From CBDATB01 sp965199745 (lineage in GTDB: Bacteria; Bacteroidota; Bacteroidia; Cytophagales; Flammeovirgaceae), in assembly GCA_965199745.1 (NCBI GenBank), contig CBDATB010000015.1:372001-436000 (forward strand): DNA of 64,000 nt, read 5' to 3'. The notes beneath the pieces are model-generated. The model did no database searches, was not told the DNA's origin, and saw only the letters and a program-made list of their open reading frames with translations. A program made the translations under genes and the position numbers. Of this stretch, positions 37,044-46,067 are shown one piece after another (the first letter of the stretch is position 1; each line of letters opens with the position of its first letter).

Positions 37044-37981
37044 TGGCTATATTTGAGCAAGATATTTTAAAGGGTCTGACCGCACCACAAAAATACTTAC
37101 CTTCAAAGTATTTTTATGACGATAAGGGTAGTCGTATTTTTCAGGAAATTATGCAGATGCCCGAATATTATCTCACCAACTGCGAGTATGGAATCCTACG
37201 AGGACAAGCCCCTAACATCAGCGAGTCCTTATGTTTTCGTACTCCTTTCAGGATCGTAGAGCTGGGTGCTGGAGATGGTAAAAAGACCAAAGCCTTATTA
37301 CAGCATCTCACCAACCTGCCGGTGGATTTTATTTACCACCCTATCGATATTTCTCCCGAGGCTTTAACTGGACTTAAGCAACATTTGCAAGCCGATTTAC
37401 CTAACTTAATAATCGAACCTTTTGCTGGAGATTATTTTGAAATACTTACTCATTTAGATTTGAATGGACAATCCGCTTTGTTCTTATTTTTGGGTGCTAA
37501 TATTGGTAATTATGAACCTGCCAAAGCCTTGTCTTTATTACAGTTTATAGGTACTTATATGCGTAAAAAAGACAAATTATTGCTGGGCTTTGATCTGGTA
37601 AAAAACCCCTTCACTATTTTGAAAGCATATAATGACCCGCGTGGAATTACCCGACGCTTTAATTTGAATCTGTTAACACGAATCAACCGGGAGTTAGGTG
37701 CGGACTTTAATCTGAATCAATTTGAGTTTTACACCCACTACGACCCTTCGAGAGGAGAAGTAAGAAGCTTCCTAGTGAGTTTGGTAGAACAGACAGTTTG
37801 CATGAACGCTATCAGGCAGCGAATTAGCTTTAAAAAAAATGAGTTAATAGCTACCGAGTTGTCAAAAAAATACACTTTAAAAGAAATAGAAATAATAGCT
37901 TCAGATACTGGATTTGTTTTGCACAGACATTTTTTCGATAGCAAGATATACTTTTGCGATAGCCTCTTTGAAAAAAAATAA
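37043..37981 (+). CDS. egtD: L-histidine N-alpha-methyltransferase EgtD
   Basis: 312 residues from the ATG that overlaps the egtB stop (TAATG at 37041-37045); an earlier in-frame ATG at 37007 would lie inside egtB. EgtD trimethylates histidine to hercynine with three SAM molecules. Motifs: LPSKYFYDDKGSRIFQEI, MPEYYLTNCEYGIL, RIVELGAGDGKKTKALL (SAM-binding), PIDISPEAL and FLFLGANIGNYEP. The C-terminal RRFNLNLLTRINRELGADF and ARSFL/RSFLVSL are also conserved. Product is the EgtB substrate, so the pair covers the core of ergothioneine synthesis. Confidence 0.93.
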   Translation: MAIFEQDILKGLTAPQKYLPSKYFYDDKGSRIFQEIMQMPEYYLTNCEYGILRGQAPNISESLCFRTPFRIVELGAGDGKKTKALLQHLTNLPVDFIYHPIDISPEALTGLKQHLQADLPNLIIEPFAGDYFEILTHLDLNGQSALFLFLGANIGNYEPAKALSLLQFIGTYMRKKDKLLLGFDLVKNPFTILKAYNDPRGITRRFNLNLLTRINRELGADFNLNQFEFYTHYDPSRGEVRSFLVSLVEQTVCMNAIRQRISFKKNELIATELSKKYTLKEIEIIASDTGFVLHRHFFDSKIYFCDSLFEKK

Positions 37982-38057
37982 ATTCAGATGATTATGATTG
38001 CTTTGCTTGAATTATTATAAACTCATAATTTTTCTACAACCATATAAAAATACCATT

Positions 38058-38222
38058 TATAAGGGGTAGATCCAAAAGGCCATTATAAGGAAGAGACGAC
38101 ATAATCTCAGAAAGTATTGAAAATCACCTACTTACGCAAAAAATACTTACATATACCTCATACGCCCAACTTCAAAAAGTGAACCTTACTAGTGCAAAAT
38201 TAACACTTCCATAAAGCGATTT
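38058..38222 (-). repeat. Repeat R2, copy b (inverted, truncated)
   Basis: Minus-strand copy of the R2 segment beginning at its AAATCGCTTTATGG and ending GGATCTACCCCTTATA. It abuts the end of E2a at 38222. The TAATTTTG box is kept (38195-38202). It would point toward the egtD 3' end, so here it cannot drive a gene. The surrounding 37982-38333 gap holds no other feature. Confidence 0.78.
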
Positions 38223-39647
38223 ATACTCGGCAAAACAAAAATTAGAAAAAACGAAAATATCACTTTATCAATTTTAAACACTTATTAAACGTTATTATTA
38301 GCCCTAATAATTTCAGCATATATGCAATGCAATTCATGAAATTTTTAACTTCACTGTGAAATTCAAATCATTGACATCTTCCTCTCCCGATTCACCTTTG
38401 TTTAATTTTCCATTCATCTTGCCAGAGACTTCATAATCTTTGTCGGCAAAACCAGCTTTCACCGCTTCATTCAACTGTATGCTCAAACCATCTTTTGGCA
38501 GATCCGCATGCTTTAATTTTAGATCAGAAATACTCCAATCGCTGAGATTACCTAGCAAATCATTAACGCTCAGTAACTTTAAATTATGCTGCTTTGCTAT
38601 CAGTGTTAGCCCTCTAAAATACATCTTGTTAGGGTAATGCAAGCGCAAGCGAAAACTGCCGACCACTAAGTCTGAAAGAGGCTTTTTTTGAGTTTCATCA
38701 AAACCCGCATCAAATTCGCCACGCATGTTGTTGTCTACAAAAATGATTTTATTGAAAGCAGAGAAAATGCTATATTCTACCGATCCTATTATAAAGTACA
38801 GATAGCACCCTGCGCCTATTTTTTTGTTCTCATCTACAGGAGCGTTAAAATCACTATCTAAAGAAAACTGCCCAGTGCTATTGTTCACGCCAGTAAACAC
38901 ATTTCTTAAGTTAGAAAAATTGCCTAAAAGCTGAATTTTGTGTAATCTAGCACCCGATACATTAATAATAGGAGTAGTGTACTTGTTCTCAAAACTAGGC
39001 TGCCAAATGAGCTGCTCCTTGCCATTACTGGTCACATATACTCTATAAAAAGCAAAAGAGGCATCGCCTATATTCCCCACATTTTTGCCATTCCAAAAAT
39101 GCGGAGAGCTTTTTGAAACAGAAAAATCGCCTTCAGAAGTATTATTGAACTGCGGGTCGGCACTAATTGAATGATTTGCAGTCGTACCTACTGCACCTCC
39201 ATAAGCGTTAAAATGCGACTCTTTATTCGCGCTTGTATCGCCGCTGCCATCTACCACCGTGCCAATATACGCGTTGTTTTCAATCGGGTAGGCATTTATT
39301 TTTTTATACCAATTGAAAGTGAATGCCACCGAACCTTCAATGCCGTTTTTATCATAACATTTGATGTTTTTTAAATTGCAATTAGTGAATATATTATTAG
39401 ATGTATCCAAAGGGTTATACAGACTAAATACGGGGGGAGAGCGTTGCAACTATTGCTCAAATGACCCGAATCCCTCAACGCTTTCACAAGTACATATGCT
39501 TTAATAAAAAATGTACTTAATTTTATTTCTTTTTCAGTTTCGTTTATCAGTTTCACTATGCCTTTAAAATATACTACCTACTCGTATATACTTTCTTCTA
39601 ATTCTCCATCAGTAAAAATGTCCCATTTAAACCGTTTAAAGTTGAAA
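38222..39647 (-). repeat. Repeat E2, copy a
   Basis: About 1.43 kb inverted relative to 48866-50247 and near identical where I compared, except for a roughly 35-base deletion and small changes in the other copy. Its downstream end (38222-38302) carries the same tail as E1: CGG(C/T)AAAAC at the outer edge and CACTTATTAAACGTTATTAT inside. Upstream of the ORF lies a region with AGCGTTG...CAACGCT inverted arms. No transposase is encoded. Confidence 0.88.
38334..39449 (-). CDS. Truncated beta-helix-like protein in repeat E2 (copy a)
   Basis: 371 residues without a signal peptide; the N-terminus looks cut, since the start MQRSPPVFSLYN lies in the element's upstream DNA. Residues 15-120 look like the last coils of a right-handed beta-helix with the ending found in choice-of-anchor surface proteins (SISADPQFNNTSEGDF, SKSSPHFWNGKNVGNIG). 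The rest (YRVYVTSNGKEQLIW... to KLKIS) is a beta-rich region I do not recognise. Probably the C-terminal part of a formerly secreted or surface protein. The second copy (49237-50136) is more damaged. Confidence 0.55.
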   Translation of the reverse strand: MQRSPPVFSLYNPLDTSNNIFTNCNLKNIKCYDKNGIEGSVAFTFNWYKKINAYPIENNAYIGTVVDGSGDTSANKESHFNAYGGAVGTTANHSISADPQFNNTSEGDFSVSKSSPHFWNGKNVGNIGDASFAFYRVYVTSNGKEQLIWQPSFENKYTTPIINVSGARLHKIQLLGNFSNLRNVFTGVNNSTGQFSLDSDFNAPVDENKKIGAGCYLYFIIGSVEYSIFSAFNKIIFVDNNMRGEFDAGFDETQKKPLSDLVVGSFRLRLHYPNKMYFRGLTLIAKQHNLKLLSVNDLLGNLSDWSISDLKLKHADLPKDGLSIQLNEAVKAGFADKDYEVSGKMNGKLNKGESGEEDVNDLNFTVKLKIS

Positions 39648-39690
39648 AAGAGAGGACGGGTATCTTTCTACGTTCCCAAAGGTTGAACAA

Positions 39691-39928
39691 TTTAAGCATT
39701 AAAACAAGCTACAATAAGCATTTTTTCAACTCAAAGTGGCTTTTAGTGGCTGTAAAGGACTAAAATCGCTTTGTGGAAGTATTAATTTTGTACCGTTAAG
39801 GTTCACTTTTTGAAGTTGGGCGTATGAGGTATATGTAAGCATTTTTGCGTAAGTAGGTAATTTTCAATACTTTTTGGGATTATGTCGTTTCTTCCTTATA
39901 AGTACAATGGTTATTCTACCCCCTATAC
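39691..39928 (+). repeat. Repeat R2, copy c (leader of metalloprotease pseudogene)
   Basis: Same orientation as R2a, with its TAATTTTG box at 39783-39790, about 155 bases before the ATG of the T9SS metalloprotease pseudogene (39946). Here the repeat occupies the position of a promoter and 5' leader. The 39450-39945 region holds E2a's upstream end and this repeat, nothing else. Confidence 0.8.
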
Positions 39929-39945
39929 CTTCAAATTAAAATATT

Positions 39946-41772
39946 ATGAAAAATTTATTTTTGCTTATGCTCACTTTGAGCATCCAATTTGTACTTTATG
40001 CACAAAAAAGCCTGTGCTAAGAAAAGCTTAGCATGCACAGGTGAGAAGCACTTATCTCTTGAGCAACAAAGCCTTCTTCGGCAACTCGAGCAGTCTGACG
40101 ACTACCTCAGTGTAAGTGTTATTAAAATTGGAGACATTGCCGCTGAAATTAGGAAAGGGACAGTCTCTTTTGACTTGCCCGCCAAAATTGGTCAAGCAAA
40201 TGCCACTACCAAAAATCTGGACTATCAATCTGAATCAAACTTTGTTTGGAACGGAGAAATTAATGGGAAAGGAAACTTTCCGCTCGCCCATGAAAACGGA
40301 AGAACCTAATGGGCAACTTAGGCTAAACGGAAGGGTATTCGATATCCAATATCTTGAAGATGGTTATGCCACGCTCATCGAATACAATATGGAAAAGCTC
40401 AACAAACTGAGCTGTTCTTCGCAGCAGAGGCATATAGCCTCTCAAGCCGCCAAGCTAAATAATAAGGTAAAGCAAGCAAAAGGAAAAGAACACCACGGAA
40501 CCACCTCAGGAGGTTCAAGTCCTCTTGCCAGAGTGTTTTGCTTATTTACCACCTGCCGCCGCTACTGGCATGAATTTGACAGACCTAGCAAAAACTGCTA
40601 GAAACCAGTGGCTAACTGCCCAAATAAACAGCAACGTGCGAACAAACCTGCAAATTGTGGGAGTGCAAGAGCTTGATTTTAACGAAACAAACCGGATTGA
40701 TCTATTCGATGTAGATAAATTTCGTGATAACTTAGTAGCCCAACAACTCAGAGATGAGTTTGAAGCCGATTTAATGCTTTTGTTTGCCAATGGTAGTGAG
40801 GGAAATTATAATAGTTTTTCTGGATATGTGGATACAATCGCTATTATTGAAAGTAATGCTCATGCTATTGTTCAGGTTGCCTACGCTACCTCCAGTTTTA
40901 CCTGGATACATGAAGTAGGGCATCTGTTTGGGGCAAGGCATGATAACGACCCAGTACCAGGGGATGCACATAGATGGTCTACTGGCTGGTTTTTTTGGAA
41001 AAAATTATCGCTCTATTATGGTCTCTGGCGGCCCGAAAGACCGAGTGCTGCATTTTTCCAATCCAAATAAAACCCATCAAGGAAAAGTAACGGGCATAAC
41101 AGGTCAGCGATTTAACGCCAGAGTGATTAACGTAAACGGCTGGGAGATCTGCGATTATAGGTTTACGCAGCCCGATATGGTTGCCTCAATCTATGGACCC
41201 TCTATAGCAGAAGACAGAGATCTTTTGCAGTTCAACTCGGGTGTGAGTAATGCTCCTCAAGGGTTTGTTAGTTACAGATGGCAAGTGGATATTGGCACAG
41301 GGTACCATCTGTAGCTAACGCTAGCTCCTTTAGCTACACGATGCCTACCGATAAAGACCTGCATGTTAGGCTGAGAGTAAGTGCAAGCGATGGGCAAGTG
41401 GCTACAGATTATCAGCTGGTGATAAACTCATTTTTCAACGGAGGTCCTTGCTTTGTTTGTCCCAACAGCATTACTGACGACCTGTTGCGACAAGAAACTG
41501 ACGAAGAAGAAATTGAATTAGCGCAATCTTTAGTTTTTCCTAACCCCTCGTCAGGCACTTTACACCTTGTCCTTCAAGATAGCTTATCAGATTATGATTT
41601 AGTAGAAATTATTGACCTAGGCGGTGCTACCCAACGCAAAATTATTCTCGAGGCTGAAGACCAGACTTCCCATTACCTAGAGCTTGATGTTTCTGACCTA
41701 AAGCCAGCTGCTTATATCCTCAAACTAATAGGAAAAAACAACAATCAATCATTCACATTTGTAAAACAATAA
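39946..41772 (+). pseudogene. T9SS-secreted reprolysin-like metalloprotease, broken by about five frameshifts
   Basis: A signal peptide starts at ATG 39946 (MKNLFLLMLTLSIQF...YAQ). Its frame shifts in an A6 run (~40010) into TGEKHLSLEQQ, again near 40290 (GKGNFPL to MKTEEPNGQLRL), near 40530 (SSPLAR to LLPECFAYLPP), near 41000 in a T7 run (RWSTGWFF to GKNYRSIMVSGG) and near 41300. Together these give an M12B-type zinc protease with HEVGHLFGARHDND and RVLHFSNPN. A polycystic-kidney-like beta domain follows, then a type A T9SS sorting domain (LVFPNPSSGTLHLVL, YILKLIGK) ending FTFVKQ. It would have been exported by T9SS. Non-functional as read. Confidence 0.85.
41739..41760 (+). repeat. 22-bp direct repeat, left copy
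   Basis: The 22-bp sequence starting CAACAATCAATCATTCACAT, at the end of the metalloprotease pseudogene, recurs exactly at 42348-42369. The two copies flank the lipoprotein pseudogene, consistent with a duplication or insertion scar. Confidence 0.8.
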
Positions 41773-41777
41773 TAATC

Positions 41778-42248
41778 ATGTATAAAAAACTAATCATTTG
41801 CAGTGGGCTTATGTTTTTAGTGAGCTGCAATACAGACAATAACGGAATCAAGGAAGAGAATTTTTTGATTTTTGGATACTTTATTGGCAAATGCGTTGCA
41901 GGAGAAACATGCATAGAAACTTTTATGCTGACTGATAAAAAATTATTTGAGGACGCTATTGACGATTACGAAGGTCAAAATTTTCAGTTCTTTGAATTAT
42001 GAGAAGACAAATTTGAACAAACTAAAGACTTAATTGACTTTTTCCCAAAAGACCTGCTCAGTGAAACCAATGACACTGATATTTTTGGGTGTCCTGATTG
42101 TGCAGATCAAGGTGGATTATTGATTAAGTATGCAGAAAATGGAACTGTGAAAAGCTGGAGAATTGACCTAAGAAAATCTAGCATTCCAAATTATTTACAC
42201 AATTTTATGGATAAAGTGCAGGAGAAAATTAGCCTCATAAATAATTAG
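41778..42248 (+). pseudogene. Lipoprotein gene with an internal TGA
   Basis: ATG 41778 encodes a lipoprotein signal (LIICSGLMFLVSC, lipobox Cys17) and 74 residues up to TGA at 42000-42002. The same frame then stays open for another 81 codons (EDKFEQTKDLIDFFPKDLL ... QEKISLINN) and ends at TAG 42246-42248. The continuation has normal codon use and a CPDC pair, so the gene most likely encoded about 156 residues and was stopped by a nonsense mutation. No family recognised. It lies between two 22-bp direct repeats. Confidence 0.7.
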
Positions 42249-42311
42249 TAAGTGTATAGCTAAATTCCGCAGGCAATGCGCTGACTAAGGCAGCTGATTA
42301 GTGTGTTGGGC

Positions 42312-42344
42312 AAACCTACGGGGTTTTAAAAACCTCGTAGGTTT
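42312..42344. terminator. Long palindrome, possible bidirectional terminator or REP-like element
   Basis: Arms AAACCTACGGGGTTTT and AAAACCTCGTAGGTTT form a 16-bp stem with one G-T pair. It sits between the convergent lipoprotein pseudogene and mnmG. The right-hand side lacks a clear T-run, but the inner T4/A5 would serve both strands. Similar AAACCT-CG-AGGTTT palindromes are common in Bacteroidota intergenic regions. Confidence 0.55.
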
Positions 42345-42347
42345 ATT

Positions 42348-42369
42348 CAACAATCAATCATTCACATTT
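42348..42369 (+). repeat. 22-bp direct repeat, right copy
   Basis: Exact second copy of 41739-41760, starting CAACAATCAATCATTCACAT. It is followed by ~40 bases that could be a further remnant of a sorting-domain gene end. Confidence 0.8.
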
Positions 42370-42412
42370 ATTACGGTTGAATTGTTAATTTTGATGTCGT
42401 CACAGTTTACAT

Positions 42413-44311
42413 TTACAAACCCAGATAAACCATCAGGATAGCAATGTCAGCAGAGCTAACACCACTGATTCGAGATGCTTGTCCTAAGGTTTGGGGCTTA
42501 ATCGCAGTTAGCTTTTCGCGAGCTTCATTGGACAATGCCCTTATCTGTTGATAGTCTATTGATTTTCTGATAAGCATATTTTCCAATTTGCTAAATTTCA
42601 GAGCCAGCTTTTGCTCTTTTTCGATATAAGTTTCATACTTTAATAATATTTCTGCCTGTTCTTTTACCAACCCATCAAATTGCTTAACTACGTTGTTGAA
42701 CGATGAGTTATTTTCCTGAATATGCCTGATACTGATATTTGGGCGTTTGACCAACTGAGCTGCTTTTAGTTTTTGACTCAAAGGTGCTGAGTTCAAAATT
42801 TGTAAACAAGGATTAATTTCTTCTGGGCTAATACTCTTTTCAGACAGGTATTTTAATAACTTGCCAGTAGCTTGCTTTTTGCTTTGAATTTTTTCGTAGT
42901 GCTTTTTATTTGTTAAGCCCAAATTATAAGCCATATGTCCTAGGCGAGTGTCTGCATTATCTTGGCGCAGCAAAATACGATATTCTGCTCTCGAGGTAAA
43001 CATACGATAGGGTTCATTTGTCCCCTTGTTAACTAGGTCGTCAATTAGTACGCCAATGTATGCTTCAGAGCGTTTGAGAATAAAAGGATCTTGTTCCTTA
43101 ATTAAACGATGGGCATTAATGCCAGCTATTAATCCCTGGCAAGCTGCTTCCTCATAGCCGGTTGTACCATTAATTTGACCGGCAAAAAACAGATGCTTAA
43201 CCAAATGAGTTTCCAGCGATAATTTTAATTGGGTTGGTGGAAAAAAATCGTATTCAATAGCATATCCTGGTCTGAACATTTTTGCTTGCTCAAATCCAGG
43301 TATTTGCTGCAAAGCCTTATATTGTACGTCTTCGGGTAGAGAGGTAGAAAAACCGTTTACATATATTTCTACTGTACGCCATCCTTCGGGTTCTACGAAT
43401 ATCTGATGTCTGTCTCTTTCGGCAAATCGATTGATTTTGTCTTCAATAGAAGGGCAATAACGAGGACCGATTCCCTTAATTCTTCCATTGAACATCGGTG
43501 ATTGATTAAAGCCTTCTTTCAGGGTGTCGTGTACAGCAGCATTAGTATAGGTGATAAAACAGCTTTTTTGCTTTGTAAGTATTTTTGTTTCTTCTGAAAA
43601 AGAAAATTTTTGTGGTTTTGTGTCTCCGGGTTGTTCTTGCATGGTCTCATAGTTCAAGCTCCTACCATCTACCCTGGGGGGTGTTCCTGTTTTCATACGA
43701 CCACTCTTAAAGCCTAGAGTACTTAGTTGTTCTGTTAAACCCTTAGCAGCTTTTTCACCTGCTCTTCCTCCACCAAAGTTTTTCATACCAATATGAATTA
43801 ATCCATTTAGGAAGGTACCGTTAGTAAGTATGACTGCTTCTGCACGAAACACAATATCCATGGTTGTTTTCACACCTACTGCTTTATTCTTTTCTAGAAC
43901 AATTTCTTTAACCGTTTCCTGCCAGAAATCAATATACTTATTTTTTTCTAGTACCAAACGCCATTCTTCAGCAAAACGCATGCGATCATTTTGGCTCCTT
44001 GGACTCCACATAGCAGGCCCTTTGGAGCGGTTTAGCATTCGAAACTGAATCATTGATTTATCTGAAATAATTCCCGACATGCCCCCCAGTGCATCAATTT
44101 CGCGTATGATTTGCCCTTTAGCTACACCACCCATAGCGGGATTGCAACTCATCTGCCCAATAGTGTGCATATTCATGGTAATCAGCAGTACACGAGAACC
44201 TAAGTTTGCAGCTGCATGTGCTGCCTCACATCCAGCGTGTCCTGCCCCTACTACAATGACATCATATACTGTATACATTGTAAATATATTTTGCTGTTCC
44301 ACGTGGAACAT
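42413..44311 (-). CDS. mnmG: tRNA uridine 5-carboxymethylaminomethyl modification enzyme MnmG
   Basis: 632 residues. With MnmE it installs cmnm5 at U34 of tRNAs. FAD-binding DVIVVGAGHAGCEAAHAAANLG (key residues GAGHAG), then CNPAMGGVAKGQIIREIDALGG, RFRMLNRSKGPAMWSPR-type segment, GTPPRVDGRSL and the C-terminal domain ending LGQASRISGVSSADIAILMVYL. The frame opens with MFHVEQ, encoded by a parS-like palindrome; a second start at 44278 (MYTVYDVIVVG) would also give a good N-terminus. MFHV-type starts are common in bacterial mnmG for this reason. In many bacteria the gene lies near oriC. Confidence 0.96.
   Translation of the reverse strand: MFHVEQQNIFTMYTVYDVIVVGAGHAGCEAAHAAANLGSRVLLITMNMHTIGQMSCNPAMGGVAKGQIIREIDALGGMSGIISDKSMIQFRMLNRSKGPAMWSPRSQNDRMRFAEEWRLVLEKNKYIDFWQETVKEIVLEKNKAVGVKTTMDIVFRAEAVILTNGTFLNGLIHIGMKNFGGGRAGEKAAKGLTEQLSTLGFKSGRMKTGTPPRVDGRSLNYETMQEQPGDTKPQKFSFSEETKILTKQKSCFITYTNAAVHDTLKEGFNQSPMFNGRIKGIGPRYCPSIEDKINRFAERDRHQIFVEPEGWRTVEIYVNGFSTSLPEDVQYKALQQIPGFEQAKMFRPGYAIEYDFFPPTQLKLSLETHLVKHLFFAGQINGTTGYEEAACQGLIAGINAHRLIKEQDPFILKRSEAYIGVLIDDLVNKGTNEPYRMFTSRAEYRILLRQDNADTRLGHMAYNLGLTNKKHYEKIQSKKQATGKLLKYLSEKSISPEEINPCLQILNSAPLSQKLKAAQLVKRPNISIRHIQENNSSFNNVVKQFDGLVKEQAEILLKYETYIEKEQKLALKFSKLENMLIRKSIDYQQIRALSNEAREKLTAIKPQTLGQASRISGVSSADIAILMVYLGL
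44295..44310. promoter_or_regulatory. parS-like site 1 (ParB/Spo0J binding) overlapping the mnmG start
   Basis: Perfect 16-bp palindrome TGTTCCACGTGGAACA, close to the known parS consensus TGTTTCACGTGAAACA. It covers the first codons of mnmG. No parA or parB is in the window; function as a centromere is inferred. Confidence 0.8.
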
Positions 44312-44553
44312 ATACTAAGGGTCATTGAAAAATAAATTGTAAAACTTCACTTATTCTTTTTCCTACTCAAGCACCGAAAAACCTTTGCACAGCAACACTA
44401 TTGGAACATGCTTCATTACCGGGTCAAAAAATAATGACACGTATTTTTACAATTTATTTTTTTAGTGATCCTAAATAAAAATTCAATATTAAAAAACGCT
44501 GCGAAGCTAAATAATTCAAATGGATTTTTTTGTAAGGGCATTACTAATTAATA

Positions 44554-44587
44554 GCTAAATCATGTTCCACGTGGAACATGATTTAGC
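44554..44587. promoter_or_regulatory. parS-like site 2 within a 34-bp perfect palindrome
   Basis: A second TGTTCCACGTGGAACA core (44563-44578) is extended on both sides to a 34-bp perfect palindrome, whose arms start GCTAAATCATG. It lies 268 bases from site 1 and just past the end of the 44598-46067 gene. Between the sites, AT-rich arms at about 44326-44345 and 44445-44470 form an imperfect inverted repeat with a ~100-base loop. Confidence 0.8.
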
Positions 44588-44597
44588 CGATTAAAAA

Positions 44598-46067
44598 TCA
44601 CCAAACCCCTGAGCCGATTTCTATCACTATGCCGCTACTTTTAAAAGGCGCAAAACCAATATTCCTAATACCGACACGCACACCCCAAAAATCAGTACCG
44701 AGCTTCCTGAGAAATCGAAAAGGCGTGTAATTGATATTGAAACGGAGTTTCAGCCCAAACTCTGTTACAAAATCAGTACTAACAAAGTTAATTCCATCAC
44801 TGAGGTTATCGTCGCTTAGTTCATAGCCCATAAATATATAATGGTCAACCCAACGTGAAGCCGAGCTAGTATATAATATGCCATGTCCGAGAAAACGATT
44901 ATTATTACTAAGGTATAGCCTTTGTGTTAGCCAGCCACCTGAAATAGGTACTTCTACATTTTTGAAAAGCAGTAGCGGAAAAGCTACTACTATGCCTTGC
45001 TGCCCATCATAACGATAAGCAACTGAGATAGAACGATATACCTTTTCTTCATTTTCCCACCGCTGGATATTGCCATTGACCACCTTGTAGGCACGTGGCC
45101 AAGTGGATGAGCCTTTTTCTTCGATCATATGCTGAATATTTTTATGATTGCCGCAGCGATTTGAGCTGGGAAATGGCCGTAGTGTATAAGTGGCTTTTTG
45201 TGTGAGCAATCGCCCGTCAATTAAAAAATAATCATAAAGCGGACTATCCTTCGGTAAAGGCGGCACAATAAGTGTGCAGGGTGTTCTCTTCTTAATCATA
45301 AAGCTCTGAAACTTACCCGAAAAAAGCCTGCCCGAGCGGATAACATCCCGAATACCCCAAGCATCATTTTTTCGCTTGTTTACATCAAAACCGGGCGTAT
45401 AAATACCGTCAGCATTTTTGTCAGGACAACAAGCATGCTTGCCTTCTTCTACAAGAATACTCATAGGAAATTTTACATGTTCGTCGATCGTCAGATGGTT
45501 GTCATACCAAGGCAAACCATGTGCTCTGCCGATTATTTCTTTAACCTTAATAGCGTAACGACATTGACTACAACTATCCGTTTTGATAATACGTAGCTTA
45601 AAAAAAACTGATTCTAAATCATGAAGGTGGCTACCTAAACCTTCTTCAGTAGGGTAGTAAAAAAAGAAATCTATATCAAGAGCATCGAGTTTACTCAGAT
45701 CGAATATAAAAGATTTCTTATCTATTTGTTTACCAATATACACACTATCTATATGCTTTCGGCTGGCATAAATGGACTTGATGCGGTAGTAGACCACTGG
45801 GCTATCGGCTTTTATTTGAAAAGGGAAAGCATCTGGTATATTGATTTGCCTACCTATTTTGCCGTATAGGTTGGGTTCGTCAGGAGAGTACCAAATAATT
45901 GGTGCACACAGTGCTGCGAGTTTTTCCGAACTGATAATCGACTCTTTACTATGCCAAACAGTACCAGGCTGACTAATGCAACAAGGAGCAGTAGGTTTAA
46001 AATTAAAATCCTGTGCTAGTAAAAAAAAATGCCAGGAGAACAGTAATAAGCCTAATAATATTTTCAT
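44598..46067 (-). CDS. Secreted protein of unknown function
   Basis: 489 residues with a signal peptide (MKILLGLLLFSWHFFLLA, then Q). Mid-region: VFYYPTEEGLGSHLHDLES-type segment (key residues YPTEEGLGSHLHD), HGLPWYDNHLTIDEHVKFP, EEGKHACCPDKNADGIYTPG and WGIRDVIRSGRLFSGKF. The arrangement of His/Asp/Glu and EGKHA... is faintly like Vps62/DUF946-type proteins, but that is a weak impression. The C-terminal third is beta-rich, like an outer-membrane or surface domain (WLTQRLYLSNNNRFLGHG, FGLKLRFNINYTPF). I do not recognise the family. It is monocistronic, ending beside parS-like site 2. Confidence 0.65.
   Translation of the reverse strand: MKILLGLLLFSWHFFLLAQDFNFKPTAPCCISQPGTVWHSKESIISSEKLAALCAPIIWYSPDEPNLYGKIGRQINIPDAFPFQIKADSPVVYYRIKSIYASRKHIDSVYIGKQIDKKSFIFDLSKLDALDIDFFFYYPTEEGLGSHLHDLESVFFKLRIIKTDSCSQCRYAIKVKEIIGRAHGLPWYDNHLTIDEHVKFPMSILVEEGKHACCPDKNADGIYTPGFDVNKRKNDAWGIRDVIRSGRLFSGKFQSFMIKKRTPCTLIVPPLPKDSPLYDYFLIDGRLLTQKATYTLRPFPSSNRCGNHKNIQHMIEEKGSSTWPRAYKVVNGNIQRWENEEKVYRSISVAYRYDGQQGIVVAFPLLLFKNVEVPISGGWLTQRLYLSNNNRFLGHGILYTSSASRWVDHYIFMGYELSDDNLSDGINFVSTDFVTEFGLKLRFNINYTPFRFLRKLGTDFWGVRVGIRNIGFAPFKSSGIVIEIGSGVW

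Noticed and set aside
39946..41772. Programmed frameshifting in the metalloprotease
   Set aside because: About five shifts at unrelated sites, some outside slippery runs; decay or indel errors explain it better.
42312..42344. CRISPR-like repeat
   Set aside because: A single palindrome without spacers or further copies; no cas genes in the window.
44312..44597. oriC between the two parS-like sites
   Set aside because: No DnaA-box cluster (TTATCCACA-type) is visible; only AT-richness and an inverted repeat.
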